Of a stretch of 64,000 bases of DNA, positions 63,092 to 64,000 are shown in pieces; the stretch's first letter is position 1; every line of letters begins with the position of its first letter. Position numbers and translations under genes: made by a program. The notes beneath the pieces were generated by a model that made no database searches, was not told the DNA's origin, and worked only from the letters and a program-made list of their open reading frames with translations. The stretch lies in assembly GCA_947178575.1 (NCBI GenBank), contig CAMWYX010000003.1:1-64000 (forward strand), written 5' to 3'. The stretch comes from an uncultured Ruminococcus sp. (GTDB lineage Bacteria; Bacillota; Clostridia; Oscillospirales; Ruminococcaceae).

Positions 63092-64000
63092 TGCTTAAAA
63101 TTTCTGCCGACAGGCTGAACGACCTGTTTAATAGAATCGCTTCGGAACAGACTCTTTATATTCCCGTTGACCGTGAACCGAATACGGCTGAATACCGGAA
63201 ATATGAAGACGGCATGAAGCTTTCGGAATCGCTGAATACCGTCAGAAGTGCAAAGGATTTCTTTTTTCCGCAGACCGAAAACCTTGCAGAATTTAAGGTA
63301 GAGGGAAAAAATATCGAAATAAAGGATATCCGTGAGGAATCCGGAGATTTCGTTGTTTTCGGAGTTCGTGCCTGCGATGCACGCAGTTTCTCGATACTTG
63401 ACAAAGTTTTCCTCAGCGAGCCGGTTGACAGTTTCTATAAAAACCGCCGTGAACACGGAACTATAATAACAATGGCTTGTACACGACCTTCTGAAACCTG
63501 TTTCTGTACGGCTTTCGGAATCGACCCGACAGCTCCGGAGGGAGATGTTGCTGTATTTGCCGACGGTGAAAATTATTTCTTCCTTGACCGCACCGAAAAG
63601 GGAAAGAAGTTCATTGAATCAGTTGCCGATATGCTTGAGGACGGCGACACTTCAAAACTGGAAGAAGTTAAGGAAAAGACACGTGAAATCATGAAAAAAC
63701 TTCCGCTTGCCGGACTCGGAACAGATTCATTCGGCGGAGACAAGCTGAACGAACTTTTCAATTCCCCGAAATGGGCTGAACTTTCAGAATCATGTCTCGG
63801 CTGTGGTACTTGTACATTTGTATGTCCGACTTGTCAGTGCTATGATATACGTGATTTCAATACGGGTAACGGAATCAGACGTTTCCGCTGCTGGGATTCG
63901 TGTATGTATTCCGATTTCACAAAGATGGCTCACGGAAATCCCAGACTGTCACAGCTTGAACGTTTCCGTCAGAGATTTATGCACAAGCTTGTATATTTTC
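63091..64000 (+). CDS. flxB: FlxB/AsrA-like 4Fe-4S protein, cut by the window edge
   Basis: The visible 303 residues resemble the anaerobic sulfite reductase A / sulfhydrogenase beta family: FGVRACDARSFSILDKVF, ACTRPSETCFCT and the ferredoxin motif CLGCGTCTFVCPTCQCYD. The second cluster motif would lie past the edge. The ATG overlaps the flxC stop (TAATG). In complete loci FlxB is followed by FlxA, a flavin/NAD-binding protein; I predict flxA just beyond 64000. The 3' end is missing, so the length is unknown. Confidence 0.78.
   Translation, partial: MLKISADRLNDLFNRIASEQTLYIPVDREPNTAEYRKYEDGMKLSESLNTVRSAKDFFFPQTENLAEFKVEGKNIEIKDIREESGDFVVFGVRACDARSFSILDKVFLSEPVDSFYKNRREHGTIITMACTRPSETCFCTAFGIDPTAPEGDVAVFADGENYFFLDRTEKGKKFIESVADMLEDGDTSKLEEVKEKTREIMKKLPLAGLGTDSFGGDKLNELFNSPKWAELSESCLGCGTCTFVCPTCQCYDIRDFNTGNGIRRFRCWDSCMYSDFTKMAHGNPRLSQLERFRQRFMHKLVYF

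Noticed and set aside
1-64000. Insertion sequences, prophage, CRISPR arrays, toxin-antitoxin or restriction systems
   Set aside because: I found no transposase, integrase, direct-repeat/spacer array or such gene pairs in the ORF track or gaps.

Overview
The window looks like chromosome from a Gram-positive anaerobe of the Ruminococcaceae, close to the genus Ruminococcus. This is inferred from gene content. There is a lipid-anchored dockerin protein, a GlgC/GlgD pair, a type III glutamine synthetase, a GH3 beta-glucosidase with reversed domain order, reverse rubrerythrin, the GGGtGRT pair and SpoIIE. The bulk is ordinary chromosomal core. I see no insertion sequence, prophage block or CRISPR array. 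Most clear promoters have sigma-A boxes separated by 17 nt.

Layout. 1-720: tRNA-Arg (-) and tRNA-Lys (+), each with its own promoter and terminators. 717-2216: dockerin lipoprotein (-). 2387-8321: glycogen operon glgB-glgC-glgD-glgA (-). 8563-10755: SpoIIE-type phosphatase (-). 11052-12539: flotillin-like protein behind a structured leader (+). 12651-14424: ECF sigma factor and a membrane partner. 14464-15735: AI-2E family permease (-). 15927-18791: preQ1 operon queD-queE-folE-queC-queF, then a 59-residue protein. 19118-21208: glnN (-). 21477-28005: GH3 enzyme, ArsC/Spx-like protein, SPFH/zinc-ribbon protein and glmS (+). 28086-30631: reverse rubrerythrin operon (-) divergent from uppP and followed by tspO (+), with a 22-bp palindrome between the divergent promoters.

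30650-30998 holds no convincing gene on the ORF track but does hold a candidate structured RNA. Then come a GH25 lysozyme (-), hpt, ldh and two tandem transglutaminase-like lipoproteins. 35781-40026 is a divergent topoisomerase IV pair. 40183-43240 is an FHA-SEDS-PBP cell-wall operon. 43421-46532 carries hpf, a LUD-domain protein and the NifU-like/GGGtGRT pair. 46625-48302 has a YerC-like regulator, RNase P RNA and a HAD phosphatase, all on the minus strand. 48546-52828 is lon-engB-lysA.

52986 to the right edge is a redox and carbon block: aconitase, a 47-residue ORF, isocitrate dehydrogenase, Rex, fumarase, then hdrB-hdrC-hdrA-flxD-flxC-flxB. The last gene is cut by the window edge. This final block matches the known HdrABC-FlxABCD arrangement, an NADH dehydrogenase/heterodisulfide reductase thought to bifurcate electrons. 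It lies next to the NADH-sensing repressor Rex.

The strongest leads for new biology are the structured RNA candidate at 30.65-30.92 kb, the palindromic operator at 29.08 kb, the three-hairpin flotillin leader, the uncharacterised GGGtGRT pair and the Hdr-Flx locus whose acceptor is unknown.
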